This document shows, in pieces, positions 6,948-14,874 of a stretch of DNA of 36,240 bases; the first letter of the stretch is position 1, and each line of letters begins with the position of its first letter. Under the pieces are notes generated by a model. It saw only the letters and a program-made list of their open reading frames with translations, had not been told where the DNA came from and did not search any database. Source of the DNA: Candidatus Thorarchaeota archaeon (GTDB lineage: Archaea > Asgardarchaeota > Thorarchaeia > Thorarchaeales > Thorarchaeaceae); assembly GCA_016839605.1 (NCBI GenBank), contig JAEOTX010000228.1, positions 1-36,240 on the forward strand. The letters run 5' to 3'. Both the position numbers and the translations under genes were made by a program.

Positions 6948-7567
6948 GTCCAAGAAGAGCCGCGCCAATCAAAGACACTGAAGTCCTATCCGACAAGAAG
7001 AAAATCAAACTCCTATTAGATCCACAACGAGCAGAGATAATACGTTTACTCGGTCAAAAACCAATGACTGTAAAACAGATTGCTGATGCGCTCAGGAAAA
7101 AACCTGGAACCATTCTTCATCATCTTGATAGGTTGAAGAAAGCGAAACTCGTTGTACAGGTTCGTACTGAGAAAACAAGGACTGGGATTGTACAGAGATA
7201 TTACCAGGCCACCGCTCGAGAGTACCAGCTTGGAGTCGCGAGAGTGATTTCACCAGAACCTACACCTGAAGAGATTGCAGAGACCCCTGAGGATAGATCG
7301 AGAAATGTAATCATAGGCTTAGCTGAATTTGGCATCATAATTCCGGAATCAAAGATACCGCACGCTCTCGAGTTACTAAAAGCTATGACTGAGTGTGAAG
7401 ACAATATCAGTAGGCGAATCTACAGTTCCGAGAAAAGTTCCATGGCACCTCATATTCAGGCTGAAGTGACTAGGATATTGCGTCGCCTGGCACTCGATCA
7501 GGACAATGAGTGCAGTCGAATACAAGAAGAGTGGCACCGATTCCTGGAGTGGCATAGAACGAAGTAG
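6944..7567 (+). CDS. Winged-helix (ArsR-like) transcriptional regulator, copy A
   Basis: 207 residues. Residues about 15-95 form an ArsR-type winged helix: KKIKLLLDPQRAEIIRLLG, the recognition region MTVKQIADALRKKPGTILHHL, then the wing with TGIVQRYYQATAREY. The C-terminal half is helical and ends in EWHRFLEWHR, a pattern repeated as EWHRLLRSHR in its paralogue at 18099. No metal-binding cysteines are present, so it is not a metal sensor of the classic ArsR kind. The start is a TTG overlapping the stop of the membrane protein gene (TTGA), with GGGGGG as ribosome-binding site. Pairing with a member of the same membrane family in both loci argues for an obligate functional pair. Likely target: the 18-bp repeat array at 4773-4826 (autoregulation, inferred). 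Confidence 0.85.
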   Translation: MSPRRAAPIKDTEVLSDKKKIKLLLDPQRAEIIRLLGQKPMTVKQIADALRKKPGTILHHLDRLKKAKLVVQVRTEKTRTGIVQRYYQATAREYQLGVARVISPEPTPEEIAETPEDRSRNVIIGLAEFGIIIPESKIPHALELLKAMTECEDNISRRIYSSEKSSMAPHIQAEVTRILRRLALDQDNECSRIQEEWHRFLEWHRTK

Positions 7568-7581
7568 TCGGGTGAGGAGCA

Positions 7582-8526
7582 ATGCTTTCATTTCTCTCTC
7601 TCTCCCCCGTTCTGGCTTTATACATAGCACTCTTGTTTCCTATCATCTTGCTATGTCTATTGGTCCTGTTCGTTCCCTTCTTGAGAAAGGAGTCTGGTGG
7701 CAGACTGCGAAGATATCTGTCATATTTCATCAATCCTCCTCGCATTGGTATGTTTCCTGGTGATTCAGATGCGAGTATGAGCGAGGGCAGAAATTATAGC
7801 TTCAAGAGAGAGATAGTGGTCAGACTCTTCCTAGTATATGCTGGTCTTGTGATTTTCTTGCTTAGCATTATGATTGGTGAGTTTTACGAAGCGATTTCTG
7901 ATGTTGTCAATGATGTATCTCAAGGGAGCACTGGCTATCTTAGAAATTGGACAAGCATAGACTTTCTCAGTCCTTTCAATGCTGGTTGGGTTGGAGGCCT
8001 ACCGTGGTATGGTATGATTCCCTATCCTCCTTGGGAAGTGAGCCTCTACCATGATTCATGGGCTTGGACCTATTCCACTGCGTTCTTTGCTGATAATCCA
8101 GGATTCTTCAGAAGTCACGCGTTGGACATGTGGATTCTGGCAATAATTTTCGCAGTAGTGTTTCTAGCTCCCCTTCTCTTCAAGTCAATACGCAAGTCGT
8201 TCATACCGTCTATCTTCTACTTAATGACAGCAATGGCTATCATTACCAGGCCTTTCTTTGGATGCTTTGCCCAAGCATGGGTTCTAGCTTCTGGTGGATC
8301 TATTAAGTATGGTATATCTATAGTGACAGCAGAATCTTTTCCCTTAATCTACGAGATGCTCTTGTTCTGCTCACCGATTATTGTTGGACTGTTCGTGCTA
8401 TTCATCGTGTTGGCACGCAGACTATGGCGGGTGCATTACAATGACACACGATCGCTAAACCGGTTTCTAACCTATGTGGCATCAAGCTACTGGATTGGAT
8501 TAATCATAACTATTCTAATGGTGTGA
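7582..8526 (+). CDS. Polytopic membrane protein of unknown family
   Basis: 314 residues with about seven hydrophobic segments: two at the N-terminus (residues 5-33, 84-100), then a probably external loop rich in Trp/Tyr/Pro (WTSIDFLSPFNAGWVGGLPWYG), and further spans at about 188-208, 215-235, 258-282 and 300-314. There is no ATP-binding, protease or transferase motif. It does not share the blocks of the three paralogous membrane proteins. GGTGAGGAGC sits directly before the ATG, and the GTG of the next gene overlaps its stop (GTGA), tying it to the serine hydrolase that follows. The external aromatic loop and coupling to a surface hydrolase suggest a partner or exporter for that enzyme. This is inference only. 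Confidence 0.65.
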   Translation: MLSFLSLSPVLALYIALLFPIILLCLLVLFVPFLRKESGGRLRRYLSYFINPPRIGMFPGDSDASMSEGRNYSFKREIVVRLFLVYAGLVIFLLSIMIGEFYEAISDVVNDVSQGSTGYLRNWTSIDFLSPFNAGWVGGLPWYGMIPYPPWEVSLYHDSWAWTYSTAFFADNPGFFRSHALDMWILAIIFAVVFLAPLLFKSIRKSFIPSIFYLMTAMAIITRPFFGCFAQAWVLASGGSIKYGISIVTAESFPLIYEMLLFCSPIIVGLFVLFIVLARRLWRVHYNDTRSLNRFLTYVASSYWIGLIITILMV

Positions 8527-9779
8527 GTCTTATGATACAAAGACAAGAAACTCTGACAATGGCATTAATCCTTCTGCTTCTGGGTACATCACTAGGTCTT
8601 GTCACCTTTGCTGATGCTAGGTCTCTAGAACCATCTCTTGGTCTATCAGACTCTCTGTCAAGGGACTATTGGCCAACAGATGATTGGCAAACTTCTGTAC
8701 CTGAGGAACAAGGAATGGATGCATCAACACTAGAAGACATGGTCGAATTCATCAACTCCACTGATCAGAGTGTTCATTCTATTGTTGTAGTCAGACATGG
8801 ATACATCGTCTTCGAGGAGGATTTTACCCCGGGCACAACTGTAGGTCGAACTAGGTCCATCTCGGGGACACACTACCTATACTCAACCACCAAGAGCTTC
8901 ACATCGTGTCTAATAGGAATGGCAATTGATCAGGGCTATATCGACAATGTCAGTCAGAAAGTTCTCTCGATTTTCCCAAATCATACAATTGCCAATTATG
9001 ATGAGAGGAAGGACCAAATCACAATTGAGAACCTTTTGACGATGAGATCTGGTCTCTCGTGGGATGAGTCAAGCGCTCCCTTCAGTTCTCCAGAGAATGA
9101 TGTCTATCATCTCAACAATGACCCTGAAGGAGGAGTACAGTACGCACTTGGTCTTCCAATGGTAGCTGATCCAGACGAGTTGTTCCATTACAACACTGGA
9201 GCGTCTCATCTGCTCTCTGGTATTGTCCAGGAAACAACTGGTATGACATCACTTGAGTTCGCATGTGAAAATCTCTTTGAGCCTCTTGGCATTACAACCT
9301 TCTATTGGCCTACAGACCGCCAGGGAGTCAATTTCGGAGGATATGATCTCCAGCTCCGTCCTCGCGACATGGCAAAGTTTGGGTATCTATTTCTGAACAA
9401 CGGAACATGGGATGGAGAACAGTTAGTTTCAGAAAATTGGGTGAATGCTTCCACGACCACAGTGACTCATCTCGATGACTATCAAGGCTATGGCTATCAA
9501 TGGTGGACGCTTCCAAGTATTGGTGTTTATCATACTGCAGGTCTATACGGTCAATACATCTTCGTTGCACCAGAACACGATCTAGTGGTGGCCTTTACTT
9601 CTGGATATCCAATCAATACCAATCCGCAGTGCATTCAGATGCTCTACGAGTACATCTTACCAGCAATATTGGAGGAGATTCCGCAGATAGACAGGTCTGA
9701 TGCTGCGTTAATCAGCATCCTAGTTGTACTGGTAGTGCCTGCAATCTTCTTCGCAGGAATTTGGATTAAGAAAAAGTGA
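8523..9779 (+). CDS. Membrane-anchored beta-lactamase-fold serine hydrolase, copy 1
   Basis: 418 residues. A signal peptide or N-terminal anchor (residues 8-30, ending FADA) is followed by a beta-lactamase/PBP (class C, EstB-like) domain. The catalytic tetrad STTK is at 121-124 with the nucleophile S121 and K124. YNT at 223-225 is the second motif, and HTAG in GVYHTAGLYGQ the third. A C-terminal span (LISILVVLVVPAIFFAGIWIKKK) anchors it, with the enzyme outside. N-x-S/T sequons are present. The family contains peptidases, esterases and D-amino-acid amidases; archaea with no murein use them for unknown substrates, so antibiotic resistance should not be assumed. The GTG start overlaps the preceding stop; ATG 8532 is an alternative. 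It is followed 10 bp later by a second, different member of the family. Confidence 0.85.
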   Translation: MSLMIQRQETLTMALILLLLGTSLGLVTFADARSLEPSLGLSDSLSRDYWPTDDWQTSVPEEQGMDASTLEDMVEFINSTDQSVHSIVVVRHGYIVFEEDFTPGTTVGRTRSISGTHYLYSTTKSFTSCLIGMAIDQGYIDNVSQKVLSIFPNHTIANYDERKDQITIENLLTMRSGLSWDESSAPFSSPENDVYHLNNDPEGGVQYALGLPMVADPDELFHYNTGASHLLSGIVQETTGMTSLEFACENLFEPLGITTFYWPTDRQGVNFGGYDLQLRPRDMAKFGYLFLNNGTWDGEQLVSENWVNASTTTVTHLDDYQGYGYQWWTLPSIGVYHTAGLYGQYIFVAPEHDLVVAFTSGYPINTNPQCIQMLYEYILPAILEEIPQIDRSDAALISILVVLVVPAIFFAGIWIKKK

Positions 9780-9789
9780 GCTGAGTAAA

Positions 9790-11121
9790 ATGAAGATAAA
9801 TGGCTTAAAACAGAGAAACCGGCAACATATCCAATATCCAGCAATGACAATACTGCTAGCTCTTCTAGTTGGCCTGACAATTCATCCTCTAGCAACAGTA
9901 GCTGCCTCGAATGATAATCTGAATCTACCGCCATTCAATCCGATGATTGGCAATCAGGTTCAAGAATTGATGACCCAGTCATATGTGCCTACAGTTACGA
10001 CTGCTGTTGTTCGAAACAACTCGATAATATGGACAAAATGCTATGGAGAGCAAACACCACTTGATACAATCTATATGACTGGATCTGTCACCAAGACCTT
10101 TACAGCAACGGCAATATTTCAACTCTATGAACGAGGGCTGATACAGCTTGATGATGATGTCAACGAATACTTGCCATTCTCTCTGAGGCATCCCAACTAT
10201 ACTGACACTCCGATAACCATCAGAATGCTGCTCATCCAGACATCTGGATTGGCCAAGGACACCGATCAATACATAGCTGGAATGGCTGAAGATGCCACTA
10301 TGAGAATAGGACTGGAGAATCCCTACGACTGGTTGCCGTTTCCGCATTGGATTGAAGCACACCTTACCCTAAATGGGTCCCTCTATGTGCCTGATGTCTG
10401 GACTCCAAATGAGCCGGGCACATCACGACACTATTCCAACCTCGGTTACAATGTGTTAGGATACATCCTGCAATTGGCCACAGGAATGCCAATTTGGGAA
10501 TATATGGAAGCGAATATCTTCACACCTCTTGAGATGCATAGCACTGGCTACAATTTTACTGAGTTCGACACCTCTCAGCTAGCTGTACCTTACATTTACC
10601 AGCTGGATGTCGATCCTCAATCTACAGGAAACAAGGCATATCCCCACTATAACTACCTGGGGTATTCTTCAGGAGCGATTCGATCCAATATCTACGATTT
10701 AGCAAGATTCCTTCTTGTCCATATGCATCGAGGCGTCTCAAATGGAACTCAAATCCTAGCTGAGGATACCATAAAACTCATGCATCAGATGGAGGCTTCT
10801 TGGCTTCGAGGTAATAGTAGTCTAGTCAATTGGGAAGGATGGGGCGGCACTGAAGGTGACATATACGGATTTCATACCAAGGCGTATGCAATTCGTGATG
10901 GCAACACGTCTGTTCCATATGCAGTGATTACATTCCTAAATCAAGGCAGTGATGATGCAAGAGATATATGCTTCTCAATCAACACATTGATTCGCCAGTA
11001 TGTTCACCGATATGATGCAATTGATAGCTACTGGCCCCATGGGATTATTCTTGTTCTGTCAATCTCCAGCATTGCGATACTGGTAGTTCTTGGTGTTCTA
11101 GCAAGAAGAAAAATGGGATAA
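9790..11121 (+). CDS. Membrane-anchored beta-lactamase-fold serine hydrolase, copy 2
   Basis: 443 residues. An N-terminal signal/anchor (19-39) precedes a beta-lactamase-fold domain with SVTK at 99-102 and YSN at 215-217, both in the order expected for class C-like enzymes. HTK in YGFHTKAYAIRDG is a plausible third motif. A C-terminal span (IILVLSISSIAILVVLGVLA) with RRK behind it fixes the protein with the catalytic domain outside. It has several N-glycosylation sequons. It resembles copy 1 only at motif level, so the two probably act on different substrates or arose by an old duplication. Expected localisation is the outer face of the cytoplasmic membrane. The substrate is unknown; surface peptides or ester-linked modifications are reasonable guesses. 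Confidence 0.85.
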   Translation: MKINGLKQRNRQHIQYPAMTILLALLVGLTIHPLATVAASNDNLNLPPFNPMIGNQVQELMTQSYVPTVTTAVVRNNSIIWTKCYGEQTPLDTIYMTGSVTKTFTATAIFQLYERGLIQLDDDVNEYLPFSLRHPNYTDTPITIRMLLIQTSGLAKDTDQYIAGMAEDATMRIGLENPYDWLPFPHWIEAHLTLNGSLYVPDVWTPNEPGTSRHYSNLGYNVLGYILQLATGMPIWEYMEANIFTPLEMHSTGYNFTEFDTSQLAVPYIYQLDVDPQSTGNKAYPHYNYLGYSSGAIRSNIYDLARFLLVHMHRGVSNGTQILAEDTIKLMHQMEASWLRGNSSLVNWEGWGGTEGDIYGFHTKAYAIRDGNTSVPYAVITFLNQGSDDARDICFSINTLIRQYVHRYDAIDSYWPHGIILVLSISSIAILVVLGVLARRKMG

Positions 11122-11153
11122 CACTTACATCACCTGCCCGCCTTCTCAACTCA

Positions 11154-12116
11154 ATGTTTGAAGAAAATAATCCGCCTGACATCGAAGAATCCGTTGTTCG
11201 AGAGGCCATACAGAAGTGCTTTCCTAAGATACCGGATCCAGCAGTCCGATTCTTCTATCATGGTACCTACAATGTTTACATAGTTGAGGAGGAGTATCTA
11301 TTCAGGTTCCCGAGTACGATTCTTCCTATGGATGATCAACATAGGCTTGTTCGTAGAGAGGCTTCGCTTTTGCAGAGACTTCGAGGTCATCTCACATTTG
11401 AGATTCCTAATCCTGAGTTTGTTAATGTGGAGTCTGACACCCCCTTCATGGGCTATCGGAAGATTCCCGGCGTATCATTGTCAAGACATTTCGACTCAAC
11501 AACAGCTGAGCAACGACGATTCCTGGGAGAACAAGTGGGTGGATTTCTCAGTCAGCTTCATGCCATAGATGGGGGCGATCTTGGATTGGGTGAAGAGGGT
11601 TCATACCAGCCAAAAGACAGCCAGAGGGAGTGTCGGGAAGTCTTTGTCCGAGTTCAGAATGCTATCTTTTCACGGTTATCCAAATCTGAGAAAGAATGGA
11701 CTGAGAACCTATTCCATGAATTCTTGGACTCTGAAAAGAACTTCGGGTTTGAACCAGTCTTAATTCACGGAGATTTCGATACATCCAACATCTTAGTCGA
11801 CCCATCAACATACACCATCACTGGAATCATTGACTTTGAAGAGTCTCGCGTCCATGACCCCGCTGCTGATTTCATCTTTCTGAGTGAAGGCGTTGAATTT
11901 CTCACAAGTTTACTGGATGCTTACACGGGGAAGATCGATTCTCAGCTTGGTGAGCGTGTTCTATTCAGGCTTGGAAGACAACCATTCATCTATATTCTGT
12001 GGGGAATGGAACATGACCTTGAAGCTATGGTGACCTATGGGTATGCTACACTTAGGGATTTCATAGCAAACTGGAACAGCTACGTCTCTGTGGCAAAGCA
12101 GTGTTTCAAGTTCTAG
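11154..12116 (+). CDS. Aminoglycoside phosphotransferase-like kinase (APH/choline kinase superfamily)
   Basis: 320 residues with the protein-kinase-like fold of the APH family. LIHGDFDTSN (203-212) is the catalytic loop with D207 and N212. GIIDFEESRVHDPAADF (224-240) holds the metal-binding D227. The N-lobe has a YHGTYNVYIVEEEYLFRFP beta-hairpin and a Glu in helix C (RREASLLQRL). Known family activities include phosphorylation of small molecules with hydroxyl groups; environmental archaeal members rarely confer drug resistance. No ribosome-binding site is seen before ATG 11154, 32 bp after the second serine hydrolase, so it may be at the end of the operon or separately expressed. Its TAG shares the four bases CTAG (12113-12116) with the stop of the convergent gene. 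Confidence 0.85.
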   Translation: MFEENNPPDIEESVVREAIQKCFPKIPDPAVRFFYHGTYNVYIVEEEYLFRFPSTILPMDDQHRLVRREASLLQRLRGHLTFEIPNPEFVNVESDTPFMGYRKIPGVSLSRHFDSTTAEQRRFLGEQVGGFLSQLHAIDGGDLGLGEEGSYQPKDSQRECREVFVRVQNAIFSRLSKSEKEWTENLFHEFLDSEKNFGFEPVLIHGDFDTSNILVDPSTYTITGIIDFEESRVHDPAADFIFLSEGVEFLTSLLDAYTGKIDSQLGERVLFRLGRQPFIYILWGMEHDLEAMVTYGYATLRDFIANWNSYVSVAKQCFKF

Positions 12117-12592
12117 ATGTTGTAATATTCCATGATTTGAAGGGCATGACCCCCCTCATGGCCCTCTCCTTTGTATCTATAACCAAAGAGTGATGCCATG
12201 GTCACAGCCGATCCATCGGCCCAGCTAAGTCCGGTGTCGCTGTTCCATTCTTCTGCGGTTATCTCCTCAATTCTGTGCACGAGGGAGTCGAATGACTTCT
12301 CCCACTCATCTAGTACCTCCTCTAGGGACCATACACGCCTTTTCTCAACCTCAACAACGTTGAACGCAGTCTCCCCCTTCGTGAGATACCAGGGGGCTTT
12401 CTTTTCAATAACATCATCTATGGACTTCGCAATCTCCCAGTTCCATGCGGAAATATGAGCAATGACATCCTTGACGGACCAGTCCCCCATTACTAAATCA
12501 TTGACAATCTGTGATTCAGTGAGTTTCGCTATAGTCTGCTTGAGTTTCCTGTGGTCCTCCCGAAAGAACCTCAAGATAGCTCCTTGATTCAT
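12113..12592 (-). CDS. DinB/ClbS-like four-helix-bundle protein
   Basis: 159 residues, all helical, resembling the ClbS/DfsB and mycothiol-dependent maleylpyruvate isomerase N-terminal families of the DinB superfamily. The signature MGDWSVKDVIAHISAWNWE gives the first metal-ligand histidine (about 46), and GHEGGHALQI near the C-terminus gives a pair of histidines (about 147 and 151), the usual three-His site. Family roles include thiol-dependent detoxification and self-protection against genotoxins; the substrate here is unknown. GGAGGAACTG lies four bases before ATG 12592 but can pair with an upstream complement (see 12597-12630). The gene follows a flavodoxin gene by 74 bp on the same strand and may be co-transcribed with it. 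It converges on the APH-like gene with a shared CTAG at the two stops. Confidence 0.7.
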   Translation of the reverse strand: MNQGAILRFFREDHRKLKQTIAKLTESQIVNDLVMGDWSVKDVIAHISAWNWEIAKSIDDVIEKKAPWYLTKGETAFNVVEVEKRRVWSLEEVLDEWEKSFDSLVHRIEEITAEEWNSDTGLSWADGSAVTMASLFGYRYKGEGHEGGHALQIMEYYNI

Positions 12593-12596
12593 GTTG

Positions 12597-12630
12597 CAGT
12601 TCCTCCAGGGATTTAGAACACGAGGAACTG
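12597..12630 (-). promoter_or_regulatory. 9-bp perfect hairpin covering the ribosome-binding site of the DinB/ClbS-like gene
   Basis: On the plus strand CAGTTCCTC (12597-12605) and GAGGAACTG (12622-12630) are perfect inverted repeats with a 16-base loop. In the minus-strand mRNA the 3' arm is GAGGAACTG, which is the Shine-Dalgarno element four bases upstream of the start codon. When folded, it would be buried in a 9-bp stem. This could be a translational switch (thermometer-like or protein-bound) or, as DNA, an operator. Confidence 0.5.
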
Positions 12631-12666
12631 ATGTCTACTCTGATATGAATGCTAGCTTGAACATGA

Positions 12667-13128
12667 TTACTTGAGCAATTCCAGCCCTATTGTCTTGCCA
12701 AACTCCTTTCCTTTCACTGCGTCTTCCGCGTTTAGGGGGCCTTCGTAACCATCAACTAGTGCTGAGAATCCCGGTGCGACTAATCGTGCTCCTGGAGCCT
12801 TTTTCATCAAGAGAGCCTCCATCTTTCTCAACGCCTTTCCATCGTGATTGCCCATGTAAGTTTCAAAAGTGGTGACAATCTTTCCATCCAGACCCTCCTT
12901 GGATGCTTTCTTTATTGCTCCAGTGATGCCGCGAGTTGCTCGCATGATATGGACTGGACATCCGAAAAGAACAGCATCAAAGGAAGCTACCTCGCCCTTA
13001 TCCAAGTCCTTGATATTCTCGACTTTGCATTGTATTCCCCCTGCCTCATGGATGCCTGCAGCAATCTCATTAGCGAGTTTCTTCGTATTTCCGAATTTGG
13101 AGTCATATACAATTAGTACATTCTTCAT
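12667..13128 (-). CDS. Flavodoxin, copy 1
   Basis: 153 residues, the short-chain flavodoxin length. The FMN phosphate loop is DSKFGNTKKLA (residues 9-19). VLFGCPVHIMRATRG (about 53-67) and TTFETYMGNHDGKALRKM (about 85-102) are the two loops expected around the isoalloxazine ring. It is a cytosolic one- or two-electron carrier; a partner could be the AOR, the radical SAM protein encoded at 14952 (flavodoxin-type reductants feed radical SAM enzymes) or another oxidoreductase. A paralogue with about half the residues identical lies at 14329-14784, with one gene between them. A TATA-like CCTATAAG at about 13168-13175 on the minus strand may be the promoter. Confidence 0.9.
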   Translation of the reverse strand: MKNVLIVYDSKFGNTKKLANEIAAGIHEAGGIQCKVENIKDLDKGEVASFDAVLFGCPVHIMRATRGITGAIKKASKEGLDGKIVTTFETYMGNHDGKALRKMEALLMKKAPGARLVAPGFSALVDGYEGPLNAEDAVKGKEFGKTIGLELLK

Positions 13129-13310
13129 CAGATGTTCCGCCTCTCTAAGCTCAGAAGGATTAGACTGGCTTATAGGATTTGGCTAAGGCCTCTCGCTAAT
13201 TGAGGTTTAATAACACTCAAAGAAGATGAATTCATGCATGGTGCGCCACTAGTGTTTCTTGCATCCCTGCCAAGCCACCAGTGACGCGTTAGCCCCTCGG
13301 GTGTGGTAGT

Positions 13311-13352
13311 AAGGAGCCACATCTGAATGGCCACAGATACATTTGGCTTCTT
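13311..13352. other. Bipartite hairpin in the 235-bp gene-free stretch 13129-13363
   Basis: AAGGAGCCA (13311-13319) pairs with TGGCTTCTT (13344-13352) over nine positions with one G-T wobble. Inside it ATCTG (13321-13325) pairs with CAGAT (13334-13338). It begins 12 bases downstream of the stop of the minus-strand gene ending at 13364, so it may stabilise or end that mRNA. I see no ORF or tRNA in the rest of 13129-13363; TTGAG and CTCAA (13201-13221) form a further weak 5-bp repeat, and CACTAGTG near 13246 is a short palindrome. Confidence 0.3.
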
Positions 13353-13363
13353 GGGTCTAGAAA

Positions 13364-14089
13364 CTAAATGGAGAGAGAGTAAACGCTCTGGGGTTCAAGG
13401 CCTAGGTCCGCGTCTAGTTCTCTAGCAAAATGGAAGCACTTCTCAGCTAATTCTCTGTCAGTTTCTCTAATGGTGGCTGCATTCATAGCGAAGAGCCTTG
13501 CCATCACAACTTGGTCGTCATACTTCCGAGCTACTTTCAAGACATCATTCAGCGATTCATAAGATTCGCTTTCTTTTCGCCCTTGCATCATTACATGATA
13601 GATACCCGGAATGAAACACTCTAGGTCTGTCTCAGCCTGAATGAGCTCACGCATACTTGTTTGGGCTTGCCGTGTTTCGCTTACATCGTTAAAGGCATTG
13701 TAGCATTGCCATAGGCGAAGAAGCAGATCCAAAAGTATCCAGCTTTGCGGTCTCGTTTCAAACGCCTCATTGAGAGACTCGGCCACCTTCACCATCGGCA
13801 TCTCCCCATAATTATGCCTCAAGTGTAAGAGATAGTATGGACGAGCTAGTACCGAACTCGGGTATTTCTTGACAAGTCTAGGTATTGTGTTGATCCCGCC
13901 ATAATGTAACGCAAGTCTAGCTGAAAGGTAGACACGTTCATCGTGACTCTCTTCAATTATCACTGCATTACAAAAACGCCTGACGAATTCCTTGTAGTTA
14001 GTTGCAGCATCCATCTCATTTGCCAGCATGATTTGGGTGCCGGGGTCCACGAACTTGTAGTATTTCGTTATCGAGCCGAGTGACTTCAT
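13364..14089 (-). CDS. All-helical repeat protein of unknown function
   Basis: About 241 residues from ATG 14089. The chain alternates amphipathic helices with TPR-like spacing (for example NYKEFVRRFCNAVIIEES, ERVYLSARLALHYGG, SVLARPYYLLHLRHNYG, QSWILLDLLLRLWQCYNAF, VVMARLFAMNAATIRETDRELAEKCFHFAREL), but no canonical TPR consensus is complete. It has no signal peptide. The frame is open to an ATG at 14131 (MFFNAFCN), but a TATA-like ATTAAAAAAG (about 14141-14150, minus strand) would start transcription inside that extension, and AGGATAGGGAG precedes ATG 14089, so I prefer 14089. It lies between two flavodoxin genes on the same strand. It could be a scaffold or regulator; I do not recognise a family. 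Confidence 0.6.
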   Translation of the reverse strand: MKSLGSITKYYKFVDPGTQIMLANEMDAATNYKEFVRRFCNAVIIEESHDERVYLSARLALHYGGINTIPRLVKKYPSSVLARPYYLLHLRHNYGEMPMVKVAESLNEAFETRPQSWILLDLLLRLWQCYNAFNDVSETRQAQTSMRELIQAETDLECFIPGIYHVMMQGRKESESYESLNDVLKVARKYDDQVVMARLFAMNAATIRETDRELAEKCFHFARELDADLGLEPQSVYSLSI

Positions 14090-14328
14090 CTCCCTATCCT
14101 GACGAATATTGCAGAAAGCGTTGAAAAACATGTTGCTTCTTTTTTAATCGTCGGCCTTTAGGAAAAAAGGCGAGTTGCTACGCTTTATGTCTGCTAGAAA
14201 TCTAATGATGTTTCTGAATCAACTCTCCTTGCGTCCATAGGAAAACTGCAAGACCAAACACAGTGGTTCCATCTAACAAAAGGAGGACCTGAGTAGACAG
14301 ACTACGCTGCCACTCAGTCTGAAAACAG

Positions 14329-14784
14329 CTAGAGAATCTCTTGCCCGATATTCTTTCCAAACTCTCGTGCCTTGGGAATCTCCTCTTCACTCAGTGGCCC
14401 TCGGAAGCCTTTCACGCGTCCAGAGAATCCAGGAGTGATCAGGCGTGCATCAGGAGAAACCTTAGTCAGGAGACTCTCCATGTTTCTGACAGCTCTTCCC
14501 TCATGCCCCATGTGTGTGTCAAAAGTGCTTACTATCTTTCCATCGAGACCTGCCTTTGCAGCTTTCTTGATTGCGCCCTTGATTCCGCGAGTCGCTTGTG
14601 CTCCATGCACGGGACAGCCAAAAAGAATAGCATCAAATCTTGAAACATCTTTTCCGTTCAGTTCCTTGTGATTCACGACTTCGCATGAGATTTCGCCGGC
14701 ATCTTGAATCCCAGCTGCAATCTCCTCAGCTAGTTCCTTTGTGCTCCCAAATGTGGTGTTATAGACTACTAGTGCGTGCTTCAT
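14329..14784 (-). CDS. Flavodoxin, copy 2
   Basis: 151 residues, paralogous to the protein encoded at 12667-13128 along its whole length. The FMN loop is NTTFGSTKELA, with VVY before it, followed by ILFGCPVHGAQATRG and STFDTHMGHEGRAVRNM. Known role: low-potential electron carrier. The ATG at 14784 is preceded by GGGGAGATGA. The gene is divergent from the radical SAM gene at 14952, and the two share a 167-bp control region with paired inverted repeats, so its supply may be tuned with the radical SAM enzyme, which needs reductant (inference). The 240-bp interval between its stop and ATG 14089 holds a GCCTTT/AAAGGC 6-bp hairpin near 14152-14170 and no credible ORF. Confidence 0.9.
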   Translation of the reverse strand: MKHALVVYNTTFGSTKELAEEIAAGIQDAGEISCEVVNHKELNGKDVSRFDAILFGCPVHGAQATRGIKGAIKKAAKAGLDGKIVSTFDTHMGHEGRAVRNMESLLTKVSPDARLITPGFSGRVKGFRGPLSEEEIPKAREFGKNIGQEIL

Positions 14785-14874
14785 GATAATTCATCTCCCC
14801 TATGACGTGTTTCTCATAGGTTGGTTGTGTTGATTGTTATACAATAGAATTTAAACGTTTGCAAATTATGCAAC

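Noticed and set aside
8523..11121. Beta-lactamase-fold genes, with the APH-like gene at 11154, as an antibiotic-resistance island
   Set aside because: No mobile-element sequences or composition shift are seen; both families are common in archaea with other substrates, so resistance is not a supported reading.
13129..13363. tRNA or other RNA gene in the gene-free stretch
   Set aside because: No cloverleaf with the usual D-loop, anticodon and T-loop sequences could be made; only the hairpin at 13311-13352 is worth noting.
14202..14390. Short minus-strand ORF overlapping the 3' end of flavodoxin copy 2
   Set aside because: It overlaps a certain gene in another frame, lacks a ribosome-binding site and has random-looking composition.
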